NCBI GenBank assembly: GCA_030263715.1
Contig: SZPM01000001.1
Coordinates: 179,370-243,369 of the forward strand
Reading direction: 5' to 3'
Source of the DNA: ATM1 sp003577165
Lineage (GTDB): Bacteria > Armatimonadota > Fimbriimonadia > Fimbriimonadales > ATM1
DNA: 64,000 nucleotides
Every line of letters begins with the position of its first letter. The stretch's first letter is position 1. The position numbers were made by a program, and so were the translations under genes. Below the pieces are notes generated by a model that had not been told where the DNA came from, made no database searches, and worked only from the letters and a program-made list of their open reading frames with translations. Shown piece by piece: positions 18,134 through 26,476 of the stretch.

Positions 18134-19503
18134 TCGTACCTTGCCGCGTCGCTGAACCGCGTGAACGCAGGCTGAAACGCGAGCGTGATCGTACCTGTTG
18201 GGCCATTCCGGTTCTTCCCAATGATCACTTCGACAGGCACAACTCTGGTCGCAGTAGGAACGTCTTCAATCTGGTCTCCCGGAACATCTTTGCGAATCAT
18301 GTCTTCGCGATAGAGTAGCAGCACGACATCTGCGTCCGACTCGATCGCCCCCGACTCACGGAGGTCACTCAGCATCGGGCGCTTATTCTCGCGTTGCTCG
18401 ACGCTGCGCGACAACTGGCTGAGTGCTAGTACAGGGACATTCAGTTCTTTCGACATGATCTTCAGTGCCCGCGCGATCTCGGCAATTTGTTGGGCTCGGT
18501 TATCGCTGCGAGTTATGGGCTGAATTAGCTGAAGATAGTCGACTACGATCAGTCCGAGATCGTGTTGGCTAGCCTCAAGACGCCTGCACTTTGCCCGCAT
18601 CTGAAGGTGCGTGATATCCGATGAATCGTCCACGAATACCTTCAGTTTGAACAGGCGGTCGCACGCATCTGCGATGCGATGGTAGTCCTCATCGGAGATC
18701 CTGCTCCTCTTCAGAATGTTCGAATCGACGCCAGCCTCCATTGCCACCAGTCGCCTCGCCAGCTCAATCTGGGACATCTCAAGACTAAAGATGGCGATGG
18801 ACTTCTTGGAAATCTTCGCAGCATTGAGAGCGAGTCTCAGCGCGAGCGATGTCTTACCTACGCCGGGCCGTGCCGCCAGGATGACTAAATTGCCTGGATA
18901 GAGGCCAGTTAGCATGCGGTCGATGTCCAAAAAACCTGTGGGCATGCCATGGAGCGGTTCGCCTAATTCGAGGTTACGGTCCACCTCCAAGAAGTACTCC
19001 TGCATGAGATGCTCGAGGCCCATGAATTCTTTCGATGTTCGCTTTTGCGCTGCCTCGAACACGGCGTGTTCACATCGATCAGCCTTCTCTTCTGCCGATA
19101 GCTCACCGTCATGCACAATAGTGACTATCTGACGGGCGGCCTCTTGTAGTGCGCGTAGCATGGCGAGATCGCGGACGATCCCACCGTAATACTCGGCGTT
19201 TGCAGCCGACGGAACGAACTCCGCCAACTGGTAGAGGTATTCCGGCCCGCCAACCGCATCCAGTTTTCCGCGAACGTCCAGCTCTGCTCGTACGGTGATG
19301 TCGTCAATCTGACGCGAACTCTTAGCAACAGCGAGCATCGCCCTGAAAATCTCTTCGTGCGAGCGCTGATAAAAGTCTTCTGGCTTGAGATACGCAACGA
19401 GCAGGTCTGCCGCGTTCTTGTCGATGAGCATGGCCCCAAGCGCGGCCATCTCCGCCTCGTCGTTATGCGGGGGGAGTGCGTCGGGAAGCCGGCTTACTGC
19501 CAC
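18130..19503 (-). CDS. dnaB: Replicative DNA helicase
   Basis: A 457-residue hexameric 5'-3' helicase of the replication fork. The N-terminal DnaG-contacting domain (PPHNDEAEMAALGAMLID... ) is followed by the RecA-like core with Walker A RPGVGKTS (residues 212-219), Walker B LIVVDYLQLI, and the end region VEVIIGKNRNGPTGTITL. No intein is present. It lies 26 bases after rplI; the rplI-dnaB pair is a very common bacterial arrangement, and purD is attached downstream by a 4-base overlap. Confidence 0.97.
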   Translation of the reverse strand: MAVSRLPDALPPHNDEAEMAALGAMLIDKNAADLLVAYLKPEDFYQRSHEEIFRAMLAVAKSSRQIDDITVRAELDVRGKLDAVGGPEYLYQLAEFVPSAANAEYYGGIVRDLAMLRALQEAARQIVTIVHDGELSAEEKADRCEHAVFEAAQKRTSKEFMGLEHLMQEYFLEVDRNLELGEPLHGMPTGFLDIDRMLTGLYPGNLVILAARPGVGKTSLALRLALNAAKISKKSIAIFSLEMSQIELARRLVAMEAGVDSNILKRSRISDEDYHRIADACDRLFKLKVFVDDSSDITHLQMRAKCRRLEASQHDLGLIVVDYLQLIQPITRSDNRAQQIAEIARALKIMSKELNVPVLALSQLSRSVEQRENKRPMLSDLRESGAIESDADVVLLLYREDMIRKDVPGDQIEDVPTATRVVPVEVIIGKNRNGPTGTITLAFQPAFTRFSDAARYE

Positions 19504-19529
19504 AGGAGCAGAGTTCTACTCGTAGGCGA

Positions 19530-20093
19530 CTATTCCTTGCTTTCCGATTCCGTTTCGGCAGGCGTTTCAGCGTCAGCGGGAGCCTCGGGCTCGGCGGCGA
19601 CTTCGGGCAACGCCTCCACGACTTCGTCTACGCTCAGCCGCCCTTCCTCGTCCCGCACCTCGACCCGAATCGTCGCTTCGGCGTCCCGGTGGAGCGCGAT
19701 GAGGACCGGGTACGCGCCCAGCCGCTTGAGCGGGTGGAGCAGGGCGACGTTCTTCTTGTCCACCTCTTGGCCCAATTGGCTCCGAATCGCTTCCGCGATG
19801 TCCGCAGCGGTCACTGCGCCGAACAGTTTTGCGGAGCCCTTCGCCGTGCTGCCGGTGACCGTGATCGTCTTCCCGTCTAACGAAGCCGCAAGGGACTCGG
19901 CGGTGGAGCGAGTCTTTTCCAACTCGGCCTCGATGCGTTGGTGCTTCATTTCGAGCGCCTTCAGCGTGGCCCGGTTCGCAATGGTCGCAAGCCCGCGGGG
20001 GAAGAGGAAATTGCGGGCAAATCCTCCCGCCACGTTGACCACTTGGCCTTCCTTGCCGACCTTCGGCACGGTCTGGTTCAAGATCACTTTCAT
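19530..20093 (-). CDS. rplI: Large ribosomal subunit protein bL9
   Basis: The protein begins MKVILNQTVPKVGKEGQVVNVAGGFARNFLFPRGLA, the bL9 rRNA-binding N-domain, followed by the long connecting helix and the C-terminal domain (VTAADIAEAI). At 187 residues it is longer than the usual about 150 because of an acidic Glu/Ala/Pro tail of about 35 residues (EVAAEPEAPADAETPAE...). The tail is probably disordered. The gene precedes dnaB as in many bacteria and follows an MCE gene by 24 bases. Confidence 0.96.
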   Translation of the reverse strand: MKVILNQTVPKVGKEGQVVNVAGGFARNFLFPRGLATIANRATLKALEMKHQRIEAELEKTRSTAESLAASLDGKTITVTGSTAKGSAKLFGAVTAADIAEAIRSQLGQEVDKKNVALLHPLKRLGAYPVLIALHRDAEATIRVEVRDEEGRLSVDEVVEALPEVAAEPEAPADAETPAETESESKE

Positions 20094-20117
20094 CGCTCGA
20101 ATTCCTGTCCTGTTCGG

Positions 20118-21518
20118 CTAACGCCGGATTCCAATACCGAGCAGGGCGTCGTTCCTCTTGAAGAGGTCCTGCACGCCCAACCAACCGTACCACTGGTTGT
20201 TGAGGCGCAGGCGAGCACGCACGTTGAACTGGAGATCGTTCGGGTTGAAGAGGTCCCCACTCAGCGTGACGCCCGGTAAGGGCTGCCAGTCTACCCCAAC
20301 CCCCGGCTTGGAGGCGTAAATCCCGTACCGGAGAGAGGTCGGCCCGTACGTCTCCCCGTACTGGAGAATGAGCCGGTCCGTCTCCGTGGCGTCGTAAAGT
20401 CCGCCCATCAAGAAGGCGTTCTCTTTTACGGGGTAGGTGACGCTCAGGTCCGACTGGAACCGGTCCTCGTGCACGTTCCACCCGGTCTCGAGCGAGAAGC
20501 TCGGCTTCGGCAGTTTGATTTCGCTGGGGAGCCGATCTGCGAACTCGTTGAGTTTCTCCAAGAGCTTCTTCGCTTCGTCGGCGATCTCGTTGGCGCGGTC
20601 CGCGAGTTCGATCGCCTTTGCGCTCACGACTTTTCCGTCGGCTGTGATGTCGCGCGTGTTCGCGGCGATCTCTGTACCCGTGCGGGCGATTGTCTCCGCG
20701 TGATAGAGCGTGTTCTCGATGGAAGTCCTCAGATTGGGATCGGACACCATGGAGTTGAGATTCGCAACCAGCTCCTCAGCCCGCTGGGCGGTCGCATTGA
20801 GGGATTCGAGCATCGCAGTGACCTGCGGCTTCAAATTCGGATCTCCCACCAATGCATTGACGGAGCGGATACCCTGGCGCAGGTCCTCGATGGCTCCCTT
20901 CGCTCCGACGAGCGCCGCTTTAAGCGTGCCTTCGTTGGCGGCGATGAGTCCTCGCGCGCTCTTCATCACCTTGCCGACTTCTTCGATCGTCACCTTCGTG
21001 CTGTCGAGGATCGCTTCGAGCTTCTCCTTTAGCCCGCCCTCGGAAAGGAACTCGCGAGTTGCGGCCAGCGTCTTGTTGAGTTCCACGAGTGTGGCCTCGC
21101 CCTCCGGCAGGTAATCGGCAAGGAACGAGCCTCTTCCGCCTTCGATCCTCGATCCCGGCGCCAAGCGACCAGCGTCTGCCCCTTCTTTTGACACCAACTC
21201 CACTCGCTGCTCGCCAAGACTCAACAGGCTGGTGGGCACAATCAGTTTCGCGTCCGCCGGAACGAACGTGCCTGCCGACAGGGAGAGGGTCATCTCAGCC
21301 ACGGTCGGGCTGACCAGTTTCACATTGCTTACGCGGCCCACTCGCACGCCCGCCATCGTGACGACTGCGCCAGGCTGAACGTTTGATGCATCCGGGAGAG
21401 AGGCGTAGTAGACGTCGGACTTCTCTTCAAACAACCTGTTCCCGACGAGCGCAAAGGCCGCCACGAGGAGCGCGCCGAACGCCACGACGAGGAGTCCTAC
21501 TTTCCAGGCTGATTCCAT
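20118..21518 (-). CDS. MCE/MlaD family lipid-transport protein
   Basis: A 466-residue protein with one N-terminal transmembrane helix (about residues 6-25), an MCE/MlaD domain (about 35-115; YYASLPDASNVQPGAVVTMAGVRVGRVSNVKL), a long coiled-coil/helical region to about 330 and a C-terminal beta-rich domain (YGETYGPTSLRYGIYASK... ending LFKRNDALLGIGIRR) that resembles an outer-membrane barrel-like segment. MCE proteins bridge inner and outer membranes and shuttle phospholipids, implying a diderm envelope. The usual permease (MlaE) and ATPase (MlaF) genes are not adjacent, so it may be partnered from elsewhere. Confidence 0.9.
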   Translation of the reverse strand: MESAWKVGLLVVAFGALLVAAFALVGNRLFEEKSDVYYASLPDASNVQPGAVVTMAGVRVGRVSNVKLVSPTVAEMTLSLSAGTFVPADAKLIVPTSLLSLGEQRVELVSKEGADAGRLAPGSRIEGGRGSFLADYLPEGEATLVELNKTLAATREFLSEGGLKEKLEAILDSTKVTIEEVGKVMKSARGLIAANEGTLKAALVGAKGAIEDLRQGIRSVNALVGDPNLKPQVTAMLESLNATAQRAEELVANLNSMVSDPNLRTSIENTLYHAETIARTGTEIAANTRDITADGKVVSAKAIELADRANEIADEAKKLLEKLNEFADRLPSEIKLPKPSFSLETGWNVHEDRFQSDLSVTYPVKENAFLMGGLYDATETDRLILQYGETYGPTSLRYGIYASKPGVGVDWQPLPGVTLSGDLFNPNDLQFNVRARLRLNNQWYGWLGVQDLFKRNDALLGIGIRR

Positions 21519-21570
21519 GCGGCCTCCATCAGAGTTAAGGACAGTCTACTGACGCCGAGTGTGTCGCCGC

Positions 21571-21960
21571 CTACTTCTTCTTGACGAATACGACCTTCTT
21601 GCCGCCCGCCTCAAACGTGAGAGTCGCCCGATCCGGCGACAGGGTTGCCACCTCGTTCCTCGGAGGGTCTACGGGCAGGCCGTTCTCCTCCGCCGTAGTC
21701 AATGTCAGGCTCTCACCGTCGGCGACGTAGGTCCCAGAAAATTTGGCGAGTGCGTTCGCAGTCGGGCTTTTGGCCTTCGAACTCATCTCGAAACTGCCGT
21801 CCGCCCGCAGGTCCAGGGTCCAAGTGACATCCACGCCAGCGTCCTTGGCTCCGGCGAGCGCGTCCGAAGCCGCGTCCACTGACCACTTGCCGACCACCGA
21901 GGGTGACTTGCACCCGAGAACGAGGAGGGTCAGACAGAGTACGGCGATCCCGGCCCGCAT
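21571..21960 (-). CDS. Small lipoprotein, hypothetical
   Basis: A 129-residue protein with a clear lipoprotein signal: LTLLVLGCKSPS, lipobox LVLGC at about residues 13-17. The mature part is beta-rich (GKWSVDAASD, TWTLDLRADGSFEM, FSGTYVADGESLTLTT, ATLTFEAGGKKVVFVKKK) in the style of lipocalin-like proteins that begin with GKW. Similar single-domain GKW lipoproteins are abundant in Armatimonadota and related phyla; ligand unknown. It stands alone between the MCE and DUF1326 genes. Confidence 0.8.
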   Translation of the reverse strand: MRAGIAVLCLTLLVLGCKSPSVVGKWSVDAASDALAGAKDAGVDVTWTLDLRADGSFEMSSKAKSPTANALAKFSGTYVADGESLTLTTAEENGLPVDPPRNEVATLSPDRATLTFEAGGKKVVFVKKK

Positions 21961-22009
21961 TTGACCGGATTTTAGCCCGCGAACTCAGGTGGGCCGTCCG
22001 ATCCCTGGT

Positions 22010-22621
22010 CTACCAGGCGAAGGTGCCCACGAAGGCGGCCGACTCGTCGTCCCGCCTGAACGTCTCACCGAGCGCCCCCTGGGTAAGCGTCTGGGACTCG
22101 ACGGTCGCCACGCTGACGCTCGCGCCTTGCGTCAGAGGCGAATACCAGAGCACCCCGGGCATGTTGCAGGCCAGGCACTCGCGGCTGCTGGTCGTCGCGG
22201 AGTACACGACGCCCGCTTGAGTTCGAATTGCGGCGTGTCCCTCGGCCTGGCCGATTCGCAGATCGATCTCAGCAGCCGTGACGGAGACGACCTTTCCGAG
22301 GTCGGAACGGCTCCGGAGGAGTTCCAGCAGCGCTGACTTCTGCTGTGGAGTCGCGTCGGTGTCGACGTACGCGTGCGTGACGCGCTCCTTCCCGAACGAC
22401 AGGTTCTCCGGCGACTGAACCACGGCAGCCGCCTCGAGGCCCGACAGAGATACGCCCTTGTAAGAGCCAATCTCGAACTTCAGGCCGATGACGGCCGTTC
22501 TGCCGTCGGTCATCACCTCGCCGCTGTAGTGGCAAGGGCCGGCGAAGATCGAACAGCTTCGAGCCTCGAAATAGGACCCGCTGACGCCGATCGCCGCGCA
22601 CGTGAGGAGAGTAGTGAGCAT
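22010..22621 (-). CDS. DUF1326-like exported protein
   Basis: A 203-residue protein with an N-terminal signal-like hydrophobic segment (MLTTLLTCAAIGVSG). The sequence GSYFEARSCSIFAGPCHYSGE is characteristic of DUF1326 proteins, and further cysteines occur at RECLACNMPGVLW. The Cys pairs could bind metal or form disulfides. DUF1326 has no known function. It lies 36 bases downstream of pafA on the same strand, so transcription together is possible. Confidence 0.8.
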   Translation of the reverse strand: MLTTLLTCAAIGVSGSYFEARSCSIFAGPCHYSGEVMTDGRTAVIGLKFEIGSYKGVSLSGLEAAAVVQSPENLSFGKERVTHAYVDTDATPQQKSALLELLRSRSDLGKVVSVTAAEIDLRIGQAEGHAAIRTQAGVVYSATTSSRECLACNMPGVLWYSPLTQGASVSVATVESQTLTQGALGETFRRDDESAAFVGTFAW

Positions 22622-22657
22622 AATTCTTTAGCCTCTCTAACAGTATACGGCGCGATG

Positions 22658-24127
22658 TTACTTGCCGATTCCCTCGATTAGGTCCGCATAGTTGTCGAAC
22701 GGATCAGGCAGTTCCACCGCCGTCTGCCGATTGAGATACACCGCGTCCCAGTCCACCCAATAGGTCGGCCGCAATTCCGAAATGAGTCGCCGGACGAGGT
22801 GCGCTCGCGCGAACGCCCGGGTGTTCGGTGGTGGATCGGTCATGGCATCGAGAATCTGAGTCTCTCGCACGACCTTCGTCGCATTGCCCATGGCCTCCCA
22901 AGCGTCGTAGAGACTCCTTTCCGGATTCAGGTTGTGATATTCGAGGTCGACCGAGTGCAGCGAGTCATCCGACCAATCCACTCCGGCGTCTGCAACGTAC
23001 TCATCGAGGATTCGCTTCTTCGCGACCCAATCGAGTTTGTCGTACAACTGCATCGGGTCCGATTCCAAAGCGGAGATGGTGTTCTTCCACTCGTCGAGAA
23101 TCCAGTCCGTTTCCTCATCTCTCCCGCGGAAACTCTCGGCGAGCGCGATGTACTCTCGATGCAGATCGCACGCGCGGAGGGTAGTTCCGTCTTCGAGTGT
23201 GATCATCCACTTGTAAGTCGGGTCCCGGCTGATGTTCTTTAGGTCTCCGAGCGGATCGGCGCAACGCAAGTGCGTCGGGATCATGCCCCGCTCGACGAGG
23301 TCCAAGATCAAGCAGGTGGTTCCGACTTTCAACGCGTACGCGTACTGCATCTGATTCGGTTCGCCGAATAATAGGTGCAGGCGCGTCGTATCTCCGTAAC
23401 TGTAAAACGACTCCCACTTCGGATTGATGAGCGCCCTGTTGAAGCGGACGCGACTCGCGATGGTCTTGATGATGTGGTCGGCCCTCTGGCTGAGTTGGTA
23501 CGTGACTGACTCGTCCGGGTCGACGCCGTAAACGTTGCTCACCCAGATGTAATCCACGACGTTCCTGAGGTCGTTCCCCGTGAGGCGTGTGCCTGAATAC
23601 TGAATCCTGTGTCCACCGACGCGCCCGACGCCTGCGTATATCTGTCGGGTCACAAGGAACGGATAGAGAAGCTGCACCGCGTCGTTCAGAAAACCGTCGA
23701 TGGACTTGACCAGGTAGTTCTCGTGGCAGCCGAAGGTGTGTCCTCCGAAGTGGTCCACGCTGTTGTTGTAGAACCACGCGATATCCGCGAGTCCGACTTC
23801 TTCGAGTGCCCGCTGAATCAGCCTTTGGCCCGCGCGGTCCGAAGCGATCAGATCGAATACGCTTCGGCACTCAGGCGTTGCGTACTCCTCGTGCGATCCC
23901 ACGGCGTCGACGTACAGTCGCCCGCCGTTGATGAGAAAGCCCCCGCTGAACGCAGGTTCGAACGCCTCGTCCCTTGGCTGAAGGTCGATCGCTCCGAGCC
24001 TCTGCGTGTGGAAAACGTGGTCCTTGACCGCCTCGACGACCTGCTCGTATTGGAGATGAGACGCCGGGTCGACGAGGCATCCGAATTCCGTCTCGACTCC
24101 AAAGATCCGGTTCAGGCCATCAGGCAC
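22658..24127 (-). CDS. pafA: Pup ligase / proteasome accessory factor PafA-like carboxylate-amine ligase
   Basis: A 489-residue protein of the PafA/Dop family, related to glutamine synthetase and gamma-glutamylcysteine ligase. The N-terminus RIFGVETEFGC has the Glu pair that binds Mg-ATP; GSHEEYATPEC, NNSVDHFGGHTFGCHENYLV and PFLVTRQIYAGVGR all match PafA. The C-terminus (YWVDWDAVYLNRQTAVELPDPFDNYADLIEGI) is closer to PafA than to the deamidase Dop. PafA attaches a small ubiquitin-like protein (Pup/UBact) to lysines. No Pup/UBact, Dop, Mpa or proteasome gene is seen in the window. It is divergent from the GT39 gene with 39 bases between. Confidence 0.9.
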   Translation of the reverse strand: MPDGLNRIFGVETEFGCLVDPASHLQYEQVVEAVKDHVFHTQRLGAIDLQPRDEAFEPAFSGGFLINGGRLYVDAVGSHEEYATPECRSVFDLIASDRAGQRLIQRALEEVGLADIAWFYNNSVDHFGGHTFGCHENYLVKSIDGFLNDAVQLLYPFLVTRQIYAGVGRVGGHRIQYSGTRLTGNDLRNVVDYIWVSNVYGVDPDESVTYQLSQRADHIIKTIASRVRFNRALINPKWESFYSYGDTTRLHLLFGEPNQMQYAYALKVGTTCLILDLVERGMIPTHLRCADPLGDLKNISRDPTYKWMITLEDGTTLRACDLHREYIALAESFRGRDEETDWILDEWKNTISALESDPMQLYDKLDWVAKKRILDEYVADAGVDWSDDSLHSVDLEYHNLNPERSLYDAWEAMGNATKVVRETQILDAMTDPPPNTRAFARAHLVRRLISELRPTYWVDWDAVYLNRQTAVELPDPFDNYADLIEGIGK

Positions 24128-24166
24128 GATCCTATTCTACGACGACTCCGCCGGTAATATCGGCTC

Positions 24167-25714
24167 GTGACGCGGAAGGTGTGGGTCATGGCGTGGGTGC
24201 TCGCCTTGATCCCCCTTTGGGGCTTCTGGCACATTCGCTTCTTCGACGTCGACGAAGGGCTCTACGCGACTGCCGTCCGAGAAATGACGGAACGAGGAGA
24301 CTGGCTCCTCCCGACTTTCGACGGAAGGCCCTTCTTCGAGAAGCCGATTCTCATGTTTTGGAGCGCGCAGGCATTTTTCAGGATCGGCCTTCCCGGCGAA
24401 CTCGCGTTTCGATTGCTCTCCGTTCTCGCCTACGCGGGCCTCATCGGCGCGACGATCTCCTTCGCGCGCCGGCGATTCGATGATCTCACTGCTCTCTTCT
24501 CTGTGCTGATCCTCGCCTCGTGCCCTCTGCTCATCGGCGTCTCGCGCCTGTTCATGCCCGATACGGCGTTCGTGTGCGCTCTCTCCGTCTCACTATTCGG
24601 GCTCTGGTCGGCAGTCTCCGACCCCCCGGGCCTGTCTCGGTGGTTGATCGGACCCGCACTCGGTGTGGCAGTTCTCGCAAAAGGGCCGGCGGCGTTGGTC
24701 ATCTTCGCGATCGTCGCTCTGTACGTCGTCTTTCGACTCCGCACGGAGCGAAGCGTCGGCGCAGCCGTGTGGCTCGCGGCGATTGCCGGCTTCGCCGTCA
24801 CCGTCGCGCTCTGGTACTGGCCAATCTACGTCCAGCAGGGAAGCGCATTTCTTCGCGGCTTCCTGTACGAGCAGAACCTGGGGCGGTTCTTCGGCGAGGA
24901 CCAGGCTCATCTCGGACCCGGCATCTATTACATTCCCGTCGTTCTGCTGACGCTGGCTCCGTTCTCCCTCGCGCTTCTGCAGGCCTGGAAGTCGACTCGG
25001 ACGGACGCAGTCGGGAAGTTCCTCTGGTGCTGGGCAATCGCCGCGTTTGTTCTATTCTCGGCGGCGGGAACCAAACTTCCGCACTACATACTTCCGGCCG
25101 TCCCCCCCCTTGCGATTCTGCTCGCTCGCACCCTTGCGACTCGCCCCCCCCTTCAGCGCTTCGTCCCGACGATCTTCGCCGCCCTAGTTGCTGCCGCCTG
25201 CTTCATCGCCGCCGGAATGGGGAAGGGGCCGACGGTGGTGCTCATGCCGCTTGGAATCGGCGCAGTGTTCGGCCTCGTCGCTTCGGTCTTCTTCGCCCTG
25301 AGAACCCCTATCCTCTTCTTGGAGTCTGCGGCCTCGGTGTATCCAATCGTCCTCACTGCCGCGCTGCTCGGCATGCCCGCCTATCACCGGGAAGCCTACA
25401 AGGACCTGAACGAGGTGTCGAAGTCGCTCCTCCGGGAGCCGAACCTACCTGTGGTGGAATACCGGATGAGCGGTCTGGGCGCGAGGGGAGCCACCGGCTA
25501 TCCGAGCCTCCGCTACTACCTTCCCGACAGGATGTCGAGCGCAGACTGGCCCGACGAACTCGCTGCCCGCATAGACCGGGAGTCGCTCGTCCTGTCGCGG
25601 CGGGGAAGGTTCGAACCCGACGGCCGAAAGGCGCTCGAGGCTCTCGGGATGAGGGTGTACGAACTGAAATCGAGCGGTGAGTTCGCCGTGTACAGAGTTC
25701 TGCCCTCGAAGTAA
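24167..25714 (+). CDS. Glycosyltransferase family 39 (ArnT-like, polyprenyl-phosphate dependent)
   Basis: A 515-residue protein with about 11 to 12 membrane helices. The first periplasmic loop carries FFDVDEGLYATAVREMTERGDWLLPTFDGRPFFEKP, the Asp-Glu and FEKP hallmarks of ArnT/PMT-type GT39 enzymes, which transfer a sugar from a polyprenyl phosphate to lipid or protein outside the inner membrane. MPDTAF and FGEDQAHLGPGIYY are other conserved points. The C-terminal about 150 residues form a soluble domain. Start is GTG 24167. Acceptor unknown; no aminoarabinose genes are near. Confidence 0.92.
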   Translation: MTRKVWVMAWVLALIPLWGFWHIRFFDVDEGLYATAVREMTERGDWLLPTFDGRPFFEKPILMFWSAQAFFRIGLPGELAFRLLSVLAYAGLIGATISFARRRFDDLTALFSVLILASCPLLIGVSRLFMPDTAFVCALSVSLFGLWSAVSDPPGLSRWLIGPALGVAVLAKGPAALVIFAIVALYVVFRLRTERSVGAAVWLAAIAGFAVTVALWYWPIYVQQGSAFLRGFLYEQNLGRFFGEDQAHLGPGIYYIPVVLLTLAPFSLALLQAWKSTRTDAVGKFLWCWAIAAFVLFSAAGTKLPHYILPAVPPLAILLARTLATRPPLQRFVPTIFAALVAAACFIAAGMGKGPTVVLMPLGIGAVFGLVASVFFALRTPILFLESAASVYPIVLTAALLGMPAYHREAYKDLNEVSKSLLREPNLPVVEYRMSGLGARGATGYPSLRYYLPDRMSSADWPDELAARIDRESLVLSRRGRFEPDGRKALEALGMRVYELKSSGEFAVYRVLPSK

Positions 25715-25788
25715 TTCGAGTCTTCGGCCCTGAAAACCGGTAGACGTACTCGTAATTTTGCCTGCAAACAGCCAGAAATCCGTCTACA

Positions 25789-25850
25789 AGTGGCGGAAAA
25801 AAGTGGCCAAAAATGGATGATTAGTGGCGGTACTTGGAGTGGGGGTGGTG
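25789..25850 (+). promoter_or_regulatory. Candidate MraZ operator: row of AGTGG repeats upstream of the dcw operon
   Basis: AGTGGCGG (25789), AGTGGCC (25802), AGTGGCGG (25823) and AGTGGGGG (25838) recur in the same direction, with a weaker ATGGA at 25813 and GGTGG at 25845. Spacing is 10-15 bases, close to one helical turn. In E. coli and Mycoplasma MraZ binds tandem TGGGN/GTGGG-type boxes just upstream of its own gene, so autoregulation is the obvious reading. The promoter itself is not clear. Confidence 0.6.
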
Positions 25851-25900
25851 TAGATTGACCGTCAAGTGGTCAACGAGTCCACGGATCGGAGGAGTTGGCC

Positions 25901-26476
25901 ATGCAGAGGGAGCTGGGCGCTCTCGCTAAGTTCGGGAGGCCGGCAGGCATGGATGCTGAACCGGCCTCGTTTGGTCTGAGACCGCAGATGAATCCGTTTG
26001 GACTTCTCGAGCCGGCCGACTACGACGGCCCGGAGATCCTCGGCACAGAGGATGCGGTTCTCGACGACAAGGGGCGGATCCGAATCTCCAAGAAGAAGCA
26101 GACGGCGCTCGGTGACGAGTTCGTGCTTTGGGTCTGGAGAGACGGCGCGATCGTGGCCTATCCCAAACGGGTGTGGAAGCAGATGACGCGCGCGGCTCGC
26201 GCGCAGCCTGCATTCAGCCCGGAACGCGAATACCTGCTCCGAACCCTGGGGCCGAACGCGGAAGACGGAATCACCTGCGACAGCCAGGGGCGTTTCGTCA
26301 TCCCGATTCGACTCCGCAGGGAAGCGAAGTTGGACCCCGGTGACGTGCTCCTAGTGGGCCGCGTTGACCGAATGGAGATCTGGTCGAAGGACAAGTACAA
26401 GTCATTCGAGCGAGAACTCGAAGCACAGGTGCAGCAGGCTCGAACGAAAGCCGTTGCCTCAATGACTTCGGAATGA
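25901..26476 (+). CDS. mraZ: MraZ transcriptional regulator with an N-terminal extension
   Basis: A 191-residue DNA-binding protein with two AbrB-like swapped hairpins (AVLDDKGRIRISKKKQ at about 50 and ITCDSQGRFVIPIRLR at about 128), the arrangement of MraZ. GGAGGAG at 25888-25894 is 6 bases before ATG 25901, so the TTG at 25895 is rejected. Usual MraZ is about 140-150 residues; here about 45 extra residues precede the first domain and about 20 follow the second. It probably represses the dcw operon through the AGTGG repeats just upstream. It overlaps rsmH by 4 bases (ATGA). Confidence 0.93.
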   Translation: MQRELGALAKFGRPAGMDAEPASFGLRPQMNPFGLLEPADYDGPEILGTEDAVLDDKGRIRISKKKQTALGDEFVLWVWRDGAIVAYPKRVWKQMTRAARAQPAFSPEREYLLRTLGPNAEDGITCDSQGRFVIPIRLRREAKLDPGDVLLVGRVDRMEIWSKDKYKSFERELEAQVQQARTKAVASMTSE

